The translations under genes and the position numbers were made by a program. This document shows positions 49,863 through 59,130 of a stretch of DNA of 64,000 nt, in pieces (position 1 is the stretch's first letter; every line of letters begins with the position of its first letter). The DNA is taken from positions 1,972,001 to 2,036,000 of the forward strand of contig NZ_AP024601.1 in NCBI RefSeq assembly GCF_018326425.1. Direction: 5' to 3'. The notes below the pieces were generated by a model. It did no database searches. It was not told where the DNA came from and saw nothing but the letters and a program-made list of their open reading frames with translations. Source of the DNA: Polycladomyces abyssicola. GTDB lineage: Bacteria > Bacillota > Bacilli > Thermoactinomycetales > JIR-001.

Positions 49863-50300
49863 CTACAGTTCCAGGTTGAAGTCTACGAGCTTTTCCGCAA
49901 TTTCGTTGAACGAATCCTCAGAGGCCGCGTAGTAAGCTTCCCACGATTCTCCACTCCAGATTTCCACTCGGTTGGAAACGCCGATGATGACACACTCTTT
50001 TTCCAGTTTGGCATACTGACGAAGATTGGCAGGAAGGGTTACCCGCCCCTGCTTGTCCAACTCGGCTTCTATCGCGCCGGAGAAGAAAAAGCGGGTAAAC
50101 GCGCGAGCATCCGCACGGGTAAACGGCAACGATTTCAGTTTCTCTTCTAGTTGTTTCCACTCCGTCCGAGGGTATGCAAACAGACAGTTGTCCAAGCCAC
50201 GGGTGATCACGAACGGCGCGCCCAGCTCTTCGCGAAATTTCGACGGGATGATCAAACGACCTTTGTCGTCGATGGCATGCCGGTATTCACCCATGAACAT
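49863..50300 (-). CDS. mraZ: Transcriptional regulator MraZ
   Basis: 145 residues with two SpoVT/AbrB-like halves ([14 protein letters not shown] near residue 12 and [14 protein letters not shown] near 82). In other bacteria MraZ oligomers bind tandem repeats in front of its own operon; three such repeats are seen at 50327-50356. First gene of the dcw cluster. Confidence 0.96.
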   Translation of the reverse strand: MFMGEYRHAIDDKGRLIIPSKFREELGAPFVITRGLDNCLFAYPRTEWKQLEEKLKSLPFTRADARAFTRFFFSGAIEAELDKQGRVTLPANLRQYAKLEKECVIIGVSNRVEIWSGESWEAYYAASEDSFNEIAEKLVDFNLEL

Positions 50301-50316
50301 GGTACTGCCCTCCCCT

Positions 50317-50372
50317 CGCTACCCCCTTCCCTCCACTTCCCCCCACTTTCCACCACATTGTAAATTATACCA
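50317..50372 (-). promoter_or_regulatory. mraZ promoter and tandem MraZ boxes
   Basis: Extended -10 TGGTATAAT (50372-50364, minus strand) with no clear -35. Directly downstream come three exact 10-nt repeats, GTGGTGGAAA, GTGGGGGGAA and GTGGAGGGAA (50356-50327), and a degenerate fourth (50326-50317). The 10-nt period matches published MraZ operators. Confidence 0.8.
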
Positions 50373-50382
50373 CGAGCATACT

Positions 50383-50414
50383 AAAAAATCCTGCGCCTCG
50401 GCGCAGGATTTTTT
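50383..50414. terminator. Terminator after ahcY, possibly bidirectional
   Basis: ATCCTGCGC/GCGCAGGAT with a 4-nt loop and T runs on both sides. It ends ahcY on the minus strand and sits just upstream of the mraZ promoter. Confidence 0.88.
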
Positions 50415-50441
50415 GATAGCAATTCAATTTTTTGTCAACCC

Positions 50442-51701
50442 TTACACTTTCCAGCTGGCAAGGTACTCTTCTTGGTCTTCGGTCAAATCGTCGATATGCA
50501 CACCCAAGGACTCCAGTTTGTAACGGGCCACCTGTTCATCCAGGTGATACGGGACATCGATGACGTGACGACCGATTTTTTCATGGTTGTCATGGACGTA
50601 AAGCAGGCACAGGGCTTGCAGGGCAAAGGTCATATCCATGATCTCCGCCGGATGTCCGTCGCCTGCTACCAGGTTGACCAACCGGCCTTCTCCAAGCAGG
50701 TAGATCTTCCGCCCGTCTTGCATCACGAATTCCTCGATGTCCTTCCGCACAATACGCTTGCTTACCGCTTGCTCTTCCAGCGAGACTTTGTCTATCTCAA
50801 CATCGAAGTGACCCGCATTGGCCAAGATGGCTCCGTTTTTCATCAGCGGATAATGATCACCAGTGATCACAGCGCGGTTACCGGTTACCGTCACGAAAAT
50901 GTCGCCGTATTTGGCAGCTTCCATCATCGGCATCACGGTGAAACCGTCCATATGCGCTTCAGTCGCTTTGATCGCATCCACCTCGGTGACGATCACACGG
51001 GCACCCAAACCTTTGGCACGCATGGCCACCCCGCGGCCGCACCAGCCGTACCCCACGACGACTACCGTTTTGCCGGCTACAACGAGGTTGGTTGTGCGCA
51101 TGATGCCGTCCCACACGGATTGTCCGGTACCGTACCGGTTGTCGAACAGGAATTTGGAGTAAGCGTCGTTGACCGCCACCATCGGGAATTTCAACTCACC
51201 CGATTTTTCCAATGCACGCAAGCGCAGGATACCGGTCGTCGTCTCTTCGCATCCTCCCTTGATTTGCTCCATCAAATCCGGCCGTTCTGCGTGCAGGATC
51301 CCTACCAGATCACCACCGTCGTCAATGATCAGATCCGGACGGGTTTCCAAAGTGCGAATCAGATGCTCCTTGTACTCTTCCGGTGTCGGGTTGTATTTCG
51401 CGAACACTTGAATGCCCGATTCCACCAATGCCGCACACACGTCGTCTTGCGTCGACAAGGGGTTGCTCCCAGTGATCGTCACTTCTGCACCAGCGTCCCG
51501 GATCACTTCCGCCAGGTTGGCCGTCTTCGCTTCCAAATGAAGCGAGATCGCCACTTTTTGACCAGCCAGCGGTTTTTCAGCGATGAATTTCTCACGAATC
51601 CGGTTCAACACCGGCATGTGTTCACGTGCCCAATCGATTTTGAGGCGACCTTGTGGTGCCAAGCTCAAATCTTTCACGATACTGGTTTCTCGTACATTCA
51701 T
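50442..51701 (-). CDS. ahcY: S-adenosylhomocysteine hydrolase
   Basis: Splits S-adenosylhomocysteine into adenosine and homocysteine using bound NAD. 419 residues, the short form. NAD-binding VVVGYGWCGRGVA near residue 215; DDGGDLVGILH and NDAYSKFLFDNRYGTG (catalytic region) are present. Most Bacillus species use Pfs/LuxS instead, so this is a noteworthy choice. It lies between bshC and mraZ, behind a long leader (51702-52195). ATGTAAGGAGGA precedes the ATG. Confidence 0.95.
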   Translation of the reverse strand: MNVRETSIVKDLSLAPQGRLKIDWAREHMPVLNRIREKFIAEKPLAGQKVAISLHLEAKTANLAEVIRDAGAEVTITGSNPLSTQDDVCAALVESGIQVFAKYNPTPEEYKEHLIRTLETRPDLIIDDGGDLVGILHAERPDLMEQIKGGCEETTTGILRLRALEKSGELKFPMVAVNDAYSKFLFDNRYGTGQSVWDGIMRTTNLVVAGKTVVVVGYGWCGRGVAMRAKGLGARVIVTEVDAIKATEAHMDGFTVMPMMEAAKYGDIFVTVTGNRAVITGDHYPLMKNGAILANAGHFDVEIDKVSLEEQAVSKRIVRKDIEEFVMQDGRKIYLLGEGRLVNLVAGDGHPAEIMDMTFALQALCLLYVHDNHEKIGRHVIDVPYHLDEQVARYKLESLGVHIDDLTEDQEEYLASWKV

Positions 51702-52195
51702 GAAACAGTCCTCCTTACATCATTCGATATGGATATATGTGTCATTCAGCCGTCCCGCCCCCCATTGACCGACTTCCAGTCCGCCGCATGGTAACAAGAC
51801 GGTGAAAACCCTTTAGCTGAGACTGATAATAAAGATGCCGTGAATCGCCCGTCTCCCTCCTGCCGCTTCATATCCTCACGTGGAGCTGTCTGATGAACAC
51901 TGTCCAATTGCTTTCCCGGTTCACTCCACCTGTGTCCTGTAAGGAAGCAGGTTATGCCCGTTCCGCCCCGGAGCGCATGGCGCGGGCAAAGTATGCTTCG
52001 ATTAGAGGAAGTTGCCCGCGATTTCATTCCTGCGCTTTCCGGATCTTCGCTCGGCCGGGCTTAATTCTTCGCATATCTGGGAAAGCATTTGCTCCCTTAC
52101 GATTTCACCAGACACCGTTCAGAATCGCTCAGCCGGAAGATGGCTATGGCTTATCACAGCTGTTCGTCAACATCGTGCTTGCTCTGTATTATTTC
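51702..52195 (-). other. Unexplained leader and repeat region upstream of ahcY
   Basis: 494 bp with no supported gene. It holds copies of the B repeat (51988-52019, a perfect CGCGGGCAA/TTGCCCGCG hairpin) and the C repeat (51851-51880), and a possible promoter TTGACG (52170-52165) with a poor -10. No known S-adenosylmethionine or S-adenosylhomocysteine riboswitch consensus was found. Confidence 0.5.
51851..52019 (-). repeat. B/C dispersed repeat, copy in the ahcY leader
   Basis: On the minus strand the B core (CGGGCAACTTCCTCTAATCG...) comes first and the C core (CGTGAGGATATGAAGCGGC...GGAGACG) about 110 bp later. The same order and strand are found at 60091-60171. The third C core is at 62711-62742. 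Confidence 0.65.
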
Positions 52196-53830
52196 TCATA
52201 AGTATACCAACCAATGACGATCCGCTGAAGGGAGAGGCTGTTCCACCAGCCACTCCAACCATTCCAAACCGTATTGATTCCAGAAGTAGACGATGTTATA
52301 CACCCGTTCCTGCCATTTGCCCCCTGGGAGCAACATCCTCCCTAAATGATCCCACTGACGCAGGTCGACGGCATGCCGCCGCTCAATCGCCCGGATTGAT
52401 TTCTTCTTCAGGTACTGGATCTGTTCGTGCACTTTTTCTCTGTTTTTCTCTCCCAGAGCAACCAAACCCTTTTCCACGGAACCAATTTCCGCGATCAAAG
52501 GCTCGTAAATCCGGTCGATGGCCGATTGCGCCTGAGCAAACAGCGACTCCACATCCACTGTCTGTTGCGCGAGCAACCATGTCCGTTTTTTCTCCTCCAG
52601 ATGATCGACGACATCGTCCCACGTCAGGGAGAATCGGGACAGATATTTGGCCGACGCCCGGTCCACCAACGTATAGTGCCTCCTGGGCACCAACGGCGGC
52701 ATCTCCATCCCGTAACGCTCAAACAGCGGTTTGAGCAATCCCCAATAAGCGATCTCACCTGGTCCGAGCACCACAGCCAAAGTGGGGAACAAAAACTCCT
52801 GCATCAATGGGCGGGTAATCACATTATTGCTCAATCGTTCCGGTTGCGTACAGGCGATGTCCAACAACGCCTCTGCTGTCCATCGATGGGTACCATCCTT
52901 GGTGACAAATTGCCCGTTTTCCAGATAGAGAGCCTCCCGGTTTCCGTCCAAGTTCAAAAACAGATGAGCTTGATTGCTATTGACATCCACTTGCGACGGA
53001 TAACCGGCTGCTTCAACGGCCTCCCTTTGCCGCCAAGCAGTGACTGCCAATCCCTCCCGGTCCCGAATCAACTCTTCAAAAAGTGGCACTTCCAATCGCC
53101 GGAGCCCGGGGTCGGCTGAATCGACGAGCAACAATCCCCACCGCCCGAACAGTTCATGCATCAACCGGGCAAAATACCGGCTCCAGTTGACCCGGTTACC
53201 GCCCAGCTGACGCAAACGGGACAACACCTCCCGTTTGTGCTCGGTATCGGGAAGCATGCGGGACAGTTGGTCCAACCATTCCTGCAGTATGGTGCCCTCG
53301 ATTTCGATCCGTCCGACGGACGGCCGCCCTTCGACAGAGACGTGCAACCGATGTCTGTGGATAGGATGGTGCTGATCCCCCGAAGGGAGGGTAATGTGAT
53401 CCACTTCATTCAGGTCGTGATCTTCTCCGGCTATCCAAAAAACAGGAATCACGGGTCGTCCCAGACGTGCTTCCTCCCGTCGGGCCAGTTGAATCAACGT
53501 GACCGCCTTGTAAATCGTATATAACGGTCCTGTCAACAGGCCGGCCTGCTGGCCACCGATCACCACCAGGCTGTCAGGATCGGTCAACCGCTTCCAGTTT
53601 CGTTCCACAGCCGGGTGGGTCTCCTCATCCCGATGATACGCCCGCAGGACATCGACCAACGCTTGCCGTGAAACTGACCGCGAACGGCTCAATATCCGTT
53701 CTGCCCGCACGCGAAATGATGATTCCTTGTACGGATCATATCCATAGAAAGGGCGAACGGAAGGAGAACATTTCATATAATCTGCCACCATTGGGTGGGC
53801 CGGCTTGAACTGGATGCCTTGCGTTCTCAT
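52196..53830 (-). CDS. bshC: Bacillithiol biosynthesis cysteine-adding enzyme BshC
   Basis: Adds cysteine to glucosaminyl-malate, last step of bacillithiol. 544 residues. VVIGGQQAGLLTGPLYTIYKAV and FWIAGEDHDLNEVDH are the conserved Rossmann-fold segments; a long C-terminal coiled coil follows (residues about 400-480). Matches YllA, which in B. subtilis lies just upstream of mraZ. Start at ATG 53830 with GGAGAGAAAAGGGG upstream. Confidence 0.95.
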   Translation of the reverse strand: MRTQGIQFKPAHPMVADYMKCSPSVRPFYGYDPYKESSFRVRAERILSRSRSVSRQALVDVLRAYHRDEETHPAVERNWKRLTDPDSLVVIGGQQAGLLTGPLYTIYKAVTLIQLARREEARLGRPVIPVFWIAGEDHDLNEVDHITLPSGDQHHPIHRHRLHVSVEGRPSVGRIEIEGTILQEWLDQLSRMLPDTEHKREVLSRLRQLGGNRVNWSRYFARLMHELFGRWGLLLVDSADPGLRRLEVPLFEELIRDREGLAVTAWRQREAVEAAGYPSQVDVNSNQAHLFLNLDGNREALYLENGQFVTKDGTHRWTAEALLDIACTQPERLSNNVITRPLMQEFLFPTLAVVLGPGEIAYWGLLKPLFERYGMEMPPLVPRRHYTLVDRASAKYLSRFSLTWDDVVDHLEEKKRTWLLAQQTVDVESLFAQAQSAIDRIYEPLIAEIGSVEKGLVALGEKNREKVHEQIQYLKKKSIRAIERRHAVDLRQWDHLGRMLLPGGKWQERVYNIVYFWNQYGLEWLEWLVEQPLPSADRHWLVYL

Positions 53831-53913
53831 TCGATACCCCTTTTCTCTCCTCTGACTGCTTCCAAGTATAACACGAATACTGCTGCCGGGAACAACCATT
53901 CGTAGTCAACCGG

Positions 53914-55290
53914 TCAATTACGCTCTTCCGACTTTCGGGGCAAAAGAAAGGTGGACAAAAAACCGATCGCCGAAACGCCTGCCGCCAACTCCATTGCACG
54001 CGGATAGTGCGGATACAACGATCCGATATGACGGTACCAGATGTCCGGATCCACTGGTCCCAACACATAGGCCAGCGCAATCAATCCCAGTGCCCCACCC
54101 GCCGCGCGCGACATGCCGGCGGCGACCAATCCAACCCGGACCTGCCGCGAGGGAAGCCATTGCAACAACAACAGGTGAAGCGGCGCACTTAGAGTGAACC
54201 CCAAACCCACCCCCCACAATACCAGCGCGACCCATACCGTCCAGGGCACCAGGATTCGAGCCAGTAACCAATCAGCGATATACAAGAGCACAAATCCCAA
54301 CGTAAAATTGACATAGCACCCTTTACGGGAGGCCAACCTGCGTGACAACGGCACGGATGCGCTGGCGGAGGCTGCGATCAGTGCTAAGCTCCACCCTTCT
54401 GCATTCCCGATTTCCGGCAACAAAAAACCTGTCCATCCCGGAATCAGCACAACGGATGACCAACTGAAGCCCGTGAGAAAGACGAACACATGAAACAGCA
54501 GCAATCGGCGATCCTGCCAGATCATGGGTGTAAAAAACGGTGCCCCTGCCTGTTTCTCCACCATAAACAGCGGGACCACCATCCCCAATGCCATGATCCA
54601 CAGTGGCAACACTTGAGGTGCGATGACCGCTCGCCATCCATCATCGGGGTTCATCATCGCCATGGCTGCCATCGCAAAAAACAGCATCAATCCGAAAAAG
54701 CTGACACCTATGATATCCAACGGTTGCGAACGTCGACCGTATCCTGTTGTTGCTCGCGGAGCCACCCAAAACAATGTGATCACCAACGGAATGGGCAGAA
54801 TAAACAGCCACCGCCAGTGAAAAATGCTGGCCGTCCACCCGGAGAGCAGGGGCAGGACAACCAGCACACCCGCCAACAACAAAGTGAGTCCGATGCGGAT
54901 ATACGGACGACTTGTTTGTATCCACCGACGAATCGCAACGGCAAACAGAGGGACCATTCCACCAGAACCCAGTGCTTGCAGCATACGTCCTATCAAGAGC
55001 AAGGACCAAGAAGAACTTATGCTCACCACGAACGAACCGACTGCGTACAAAAACAAAGCCAACAGCCACAGACGCTGCCGCGTTTGACGAACAGGCCACA
55101 GTTCCATCACCGGCAAAGCAATGGAAAACACCGCCAAATATACAGCGACCATCCATACGGCCCACCGAGGTGTCAGATCAAAGTCGGCCGCGATGGTCGA
55201 AAGTACAGGCGTCACAATCTCAATATCAAGGGTACTGAGAAAGATCGCGATCACATATGTATCCACGATGCGCGTTTTCGCTGTCGGCAT
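53914..55290 (-). CDS. MFS transporter, drug-efflux-like
   Basis: 458 residues with 12-14 hydrophobic segments. Motif A-like region (residues 65-80) is weak; motif C-like GRMLQALGSGGMVP is clear, and TLDIEIVTPVLSTIA at the N-terminus resembles the DHA2 group. Substrate unknown. It lies between bshC and panE, where B. subtilis has no transporter. Confidence 0.85.
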   Translation of the reverse strand: MPTAKTRIVDTYVIAIFLSTLDIEIVTPVLSTIAADFDLTPRWAVWMVAVYLAVFSIALPVMELWPVRQTRQRLWLLALFLYAVGSFVVSISSSWSLLLIGRMLQALGSGGMVPLFAVAIRRWIQTSRPYIRIGLTLLLAGVLVVLPLLSGWTASIFHWRWLFILPIPLVITLFWVAPRATTGYGRRSQPLDIIGVSFFGLMLFFAMAAMAMMNPDDGWRAVIAPQVLPLWIMALGMVVPLFMVEKQAGAPFFTPMIWQDRRLLLFHVFVFLTGFSWSSVVLIPGWTGFLLPEIGNAEGWSLALIAASASASVPLSRRLASRKGCYVNFTLGFVLLYIADWLLARILVPWTVWVALVLWGVGLGFTLSAPLHLLLLQWLPSRQVRVGLVAAGMSRAAGGALGLIALAYVLGPVDPDIWYRHIGSLYPHYPRAMELAAGVSAIGFLSTFLLPRKSEERN

Positions 55291-55372
55291 GGTGAAGATC
55301 GCCCCCTGTGTTGCCCCTGCCGATCCTTGACTTCCATATTGAAACGATGATTAGCTCTCATTTGCTGACTTG

Positions 55373-55381
55373 ATTATACCA
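55373..55381 (-). promoter_or_regulatory. Extended -10 promoter of the MFS gene
   Basis: TGGTATAAT on the minus strand (55381-55373), about 80 nt upstream of the start. No good -35 was seen. Confidence 0.5.
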
Positions 55382-55522
55382 GATTTGTTGTCCAGTCTTA
55401 TGGGATCGTTGCTACTGCACCCGGCTCCGCAATCTTGGTGAATAGAGGTATTTTGACTGCATTATCCATTTCTTATGATATCATACGGTGAATGGAAATG
55501 AAAAAAATGATATCAAATGCCC

Positions 55523-56455
55523 CTAACGACGGTTTCTTTCTTCTTTGGCATGGATCAATCGCATCAGGGTTTCATGTATAGGTGTGGGGATCCCGTGGGC
55601 GCATCCTTCCTTGACGATTCCTCCGTTGATCCAGTCTATCTCCGTCACATGCCCTCGCATCACATCCTGATACATCGAGGACCGGTTGGAGGCCGTCTTT
55701 CCACAAACCTCTTCCACTTCATGGAAAATATCGTCAACCTCCCACCGAAACCCTTTCGCCCGCACAACCGCGACTCCCTCCTCCAGCGCTGACCGGATCA
55801 ACGCTCCGGTGCCCTTCAGACGAAGCAGTTCGCCGTTTTTTACTTCCAACAAAGCTGTCAAGGGATTGATCACACTGTTGATGATCACTTTCTTCCATAT
55901 CCGAGGTTGGATATCATCCACTAACGCAACCGGACACCACTGCCGATCCACCTGTACAATGAGCGATTGCAACGAAGACGGATGATCCTCTCTCTTTTCA
56001 AGAAGCGGGCCCATCCACGTCTTCCCGGCGCCGGTATGACGGACGGCTGTCATACTCTCTCGCCAAGCCCCTTCGGTGGTGACCGCTCCATATACTGCTT
56101 GAGTATGATTGGTTTCCTTTACAACGGCGTCATGTCCCACTCCATTCTGCCAGCAGACGATTACCCCATCCGGCGTGCAGGCGGATATCGCCTGATGAAA
56201 TGCTGAGGTGAAATCGCGTTGTTTCACCATCAACATGATGACATCAAACGAGGCGGTCGCTTGGTCCGATTCCACCGCCTGTACCGGAATTCGCTCCACT
56301 TTTCCGTCCAGTCCGATGACGCGGATTCCTTTATTTCGGACGGCATCGGCCTGTTCCCGCGTTCGCGTCACCAACACCGTCTCCGGATACAACGCAGCCA
56401 AACGCGCCGCCCACAAAAGTCCCAACGACCCGCCACCCCACACGCCAATCCGCAT
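55523..56455 (-). CDS. panE: 2-dehydropantoate 2-reductase
   Basis: Reduces ketopantoate for coenzyme A synthesis. 310 residues. N-terminal Rossmann GGGSLGLLWAARL, catalytic Lys and the KKVIINSVINPLTALLEVKNGEL helix are visible. Corresponds to B. subtilis YlbQ, which lies near bshC. Start at ATG 56455 with AAAGGAGGGG upstream. Confidence 0.93.
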   Translation of the reverse strand: MRIGVWGGGSLGLLWAARLAALYPETVLVTRTREQADAVRNKGIRVIGLDGKVERIPVQAVESDQATASFDVIMLMVKQRDFTSAFHQAISACTPDGVIVCWQNGVGHDAVVKETNHTQAVYGAVTTEGAWRESMTAVRHTGAGKTWMGPLLEKREDHPSSLQSLIVQVDRQWCPVALVDDIQPRIWKKVIINSVINPLTALLEVKNGELLRLKGTGALIRSALEEGVAVVRAKGFRWEVDDIFHEVEEVCGKTASNRSSMYQDVMRGHVTEIDWINGGIVKEGCAHGIPTPIHETLMRLIHAKEERNRR

Positions 56456-56603
56456 GCGATCCCCTCCTTTCAATCAGACGGAACAACAACCGTCTCTCCC
56501 TTTTCCCCGCATCCTCGTCCATTATTATTTTTTCATTTTACTATCAGCGAACATGCTTGACCATCCGACTCAATGTCTAATTTCTCCAGTCGTAATGGAG
56601 ACA

Positions 56604-56629
56604 ACAAAAAAATAGCCCGAACTGCGGGC
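56604..56629 (-). terminator. Terminator of the leucine-degradation operon
   Basis: GCCCG/CGGGC stem with a 5-nt loop, followed on the minus strand by TATTTTTTT. It lies downstream of the carboxyltransferase gene beyond the repeat element. Confidence 0.75.
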
Positions 56630-56634
56630 GATGT

Positions 56635-56755
56635 AACGAAATCCGCGGGCTCCGATTTCCCGCCCCCGCTTCGCACTCGACGGGAAATTCGGACCCGCTC
56701 TTCCAGGGTGTGTCTGGTGTCATCGTTAAGGGGCCATGTTTTCCAGTGAGCGACT
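56635..56755 (-). repeat. Composite intergenic repeat, second copy
   Basis: Read on the minus strand, 56702-56635 matches 20193-20255 at about three quarters of positions, including GGAGCCCG and CCCGTCG. Its left part (56755-56728) keeps GTCGCTC, GGAAAAC and GGCC of the other half. It fills much of the 332-bp panE to carboxyltransferase gap; no gene was seen there. Confidence 0.7.
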
Positions 56756-56787
56756 GTGGCCATGATTTGCTTCTTTGCAGGGCTGGA

Positions 56788-58323
56788 TTATACCGGATAA
56801 ACCGGGTGCTTTCGGTCGCTGAATGTCATCACTTTATCCGCGTAAGCTTCCAAACGGTCAATCAGCTCCTCGCGCAACCGGTCAGGTTCGATGATTCCGT
56901 CGACAATCAATTCGGAAGCCAAGCGGTAGATATCAATGTCTTTTTTGTACTCTTCCCGTTTCTGCATGATGAATTGGGTTCGCTCCGGCTCCTCCAATTC
57001 GGCGATCTTGTTGCTGTACACCGCATTGACCGCAGCTTCCGGACCCATCACCGCGATCTGTGCAGTGGGAAGGGCCAGACAGCAATCCGGCTCAAAAGCG
57101 GGACCTGCCATCGCGTACAAACCGGCACCGTAGGCTTTGCGCACGATGATCGAAATTTTGGGCACAGTTGCTTCCGACATCGCTGCGATCATTTTCGCTC
57201 CATGACGGATGATACCGGCACGTTCCACCTGTGTACCGATCATGAAACCGGGGACATCAGCCAAAAAGATGAGCGGGATGTGAAATGCGTCGCACAATGT
57301 AATGAACCGCGCCGCTTTGTCGGCCGAATCAACGAACAACACACCGCCTTTGACCTTTGATTGGTTGGCGATGATGCCCACGACACGGCCATTGATACGG
57401 GCAAATCCGGTGATCAACTCCCGAGCGAACAGTTTTTTCATCTCGAAAAACGAATTCTCGTCCACGATGGCTTCTATCAGCTCCATCATGTCAAACGGCG
57501 TGTTTTGGTTTTCCGGTACGATCTCGGAAACCGGCCGTGCTTTTACGGAAGGGGCTTTTGGATTGGCCGTCGGTGGCTTTTGCGTATAATTGGCCGGAAA
57601 ATAGCTCAGGTAACGACGCGCCGCCGCGATGGCTTCCACTTCGTTAACAGCCAAAACATCTCCACAACCACTGACGGTACAGTGCATACGGGCCCCACCC
57701 ATTTCTTCCAGCGTCACTTTCTCTCCGATCACCATTTCGGCCATCCGTGGCGAGCCCAGATACATGCTGGCATTTTGATCGACCATGATCACCACGTCGC
57801 AAAATGCCGGGATGTACGCTCCCCCTGCGGCAGATGGACCAAACAGAACGCAGACTTGTGGAATCTTGCCTGACAGTTTCACCTGGTTGTAAAAGATCCG
57901 ACCCGCTCCCCTTCTGCCCGGAAACATCTCGATCTGATCGGTGATCCGGGCGCCGGCGGAATCGACCAGATAAATCATCGGGATGCGCAATCGTTCGGCA
58001 GTTTCCTGGATGCGGATGATTTTTTCCACCGTACGGGCACCCCATGACCCCGCCTTCACCGTAGCATCATTGGCCATCACGCAAACCCTTTGACCGTTCA
58101 CCTTGCCGATGACCGTCACCACGCCGTCGGCAGGAAGCGATTCGTCCAGGCAATTGGCAAACAAGCCGTCTTCCAGTTGAAAATCGTCGTCAAACAGCAA
58201 TTCCAGCCGTTTGCGGACAAACAGTTTGTTTTGCTGAGCCAGTCGTTCGTGATATTTGGGGGCGCCCCCCTGTTTGATCTTCTCCGCACGCTGTGCCAGT
58301 GTTTCCACTCTAGTTGTTTGCAT
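56788..58323 (-). CDS. yngE: Acyl-CoA carboxylase beta subunit, YngE type
   Basis: Transfers CO2 from biotin to an acyl-CoA, here probably methylcrotonyl-CoA given the operon. 511 residues, two crotonase-type halves. Conserved GPSAAGGAYIPAFCD and RKAYGAGLYAMAGPAFEPD are present. Last gene of the operon; follows the hydratase by 30 nt. Confidence 0.92.
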   Translation of the reverse strand: MQTTRVETLAQRAEKIKQGGAPKYHERLAQQNKLFVRKRLELLFDDDFQLEDGLFANCLDESLPADGVVTVIGKVNGQRVCVMANDATVKAGSWGARTVEKIIRIQETAERLRIPMIYLVDSAGARITDQIEMFPGRRGAGRIFYNQVKLSGKIPQVCVLFGPSAAGGAYIPAFCDVVIMVDQNASMYLGSPRMAEMVIGEKVTLEEMGGARMHCTVSGCGDVLAVNEVEAIAAARRYLSYFPANYTQKPPTANPKAPSVKARPVSEIVPENQNTPFDMMELIEAIVDENSFFEMKKLFARELITGFARINGRVVGIIANQSKVKGGVLFVDSADKAARFITLCDAFHIPLIFLADVPGFMIGTQVERAGIIRHGAKMIAAMSEATVPKISIIVRKAYGAGLYAMAGPAFEPDCCLALPTAQIAVMGPEAAVNAVYSNKIAELEEPERTQFIMQKREEYKKDIDIYRLASELIVDGIIEPDRLREELIDRLEAYADKVMTFSDRKHPVYPV

Positions 58324-58353
58324 CGTATGGTTCCTCCTCCCAATGGTGAAAGA

Positions 58354-59130
58354 TTACTCTCCCAAATAGATGGGTGTTCTCTTTTCTTTGAAAGCCTGTA
58401 ACCCCTCCAACCGGTCTTTGGTTGGAATCAGCACTTCGTACGCTTTGGTTTCGAAGGCCAATCCGGACGCTAAATCCATCTCGCAACCGTAATCAATCGC
58501 CATTTTCGCCTGTGCCAAGGCCAGCGGCGCTTGTTGGTTGATTTTCTCGGCTATCTCCAAGGCTGCCGACAACACTTTCCCTTTTTCAACCACACGATTG
58601 ACGAGTCCGATCGCATCGGCTTCCTCGGCCGAGATCCGGTTGGCCGTAAAGATTAACTCCTTGGCTTTGGCCTTGCCCACGATGCGTGGAAGACGCTGTG
58701 TGCCCCCAGCGCCCGGGATGATACCGAGAGAGGTCTCCGTCAAGCCGAATACAGCCCTCTCGTCGGCCACACGCAGGTCGCACGCCAATGCCAACTCCAT
58801 TCCACCGCCCAGCGCCACTCCGTTCACTGCAGCGATCACCGGCTTGGGCAGCCGTTCCACCATCGTAAATGTCTCACGAATCAGATGGATGTAACGCCGA
58901 ACTTGATCTTCCGACATCGTGCGCCGTTCCTTCAGATCCGCTCCGGAACAGAAGGCCTTCTCACCCGCTCCGGTAATCACCACCACTCTGGTGGCTTTGG
59001 AATGATGCAACTCCTGGAGAATACGGTTCAGCTCCTGCAAAGTCGGATAGTTCAGCGCGTTGTACACTTCGGGTCGATTCAGCGTCAATACGGAGATGCC
59101 TTCTCTTCGTTCCCATTCAACCAGACCCAT
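58354..59130 (-). CDS. yngF: Enoyl-CoA hydratase, YngF type
   Basis: 258 residues, crotonase fold. Oxyanion-hole segments AFCSGADLKE and NGVALGGGMELALACD, and catalytic Glu in ETSLGIIPGAGGTQRL. In this operon the likely substrate is methylglutaconyl-CoA. ATG 59130 overlaps the HMG-CoA lyase stop by one base. Confidence 0.92.
   Translation of the reverse strand: MGLVEWERREGISVLTLNRPEVYNALNYPTLQELNRILQELHHSKATRVVVITGAGEKAFCSGADLKERRTMSEDQVRRYIHLIRETFTMVERLPKPVIAAVNGVALGGGMELALACDLRVADERAVFGLTETSLGIIPGAGGTQRLPRIVGKAKAKELIFTANRISAEEADAIGLVNRVVEKGKVLSAALEIAEKINQQAPLALAQAKMAIDYGCEMDLASGLAFETKAYEVLIPTKDRLEGLQAFKEKRTPIYLGE

Noticed and set aside
51746-52027. Minus-strand 93-codon open frame in the ahcY leader
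   Set aside because: Made largely of the B and C repeats, no ribosome site, no recognised family.
51702-52195. SAM or SAH riboswitch in front of ahcY
   Set aside because: None of the conserved core segments of these classes could be found.
54641-55165. Open frame opposite and overlapping the MFS gene
   Set aside because: Shadow frame; the MFS frame has clear membrane helices and a promoter.
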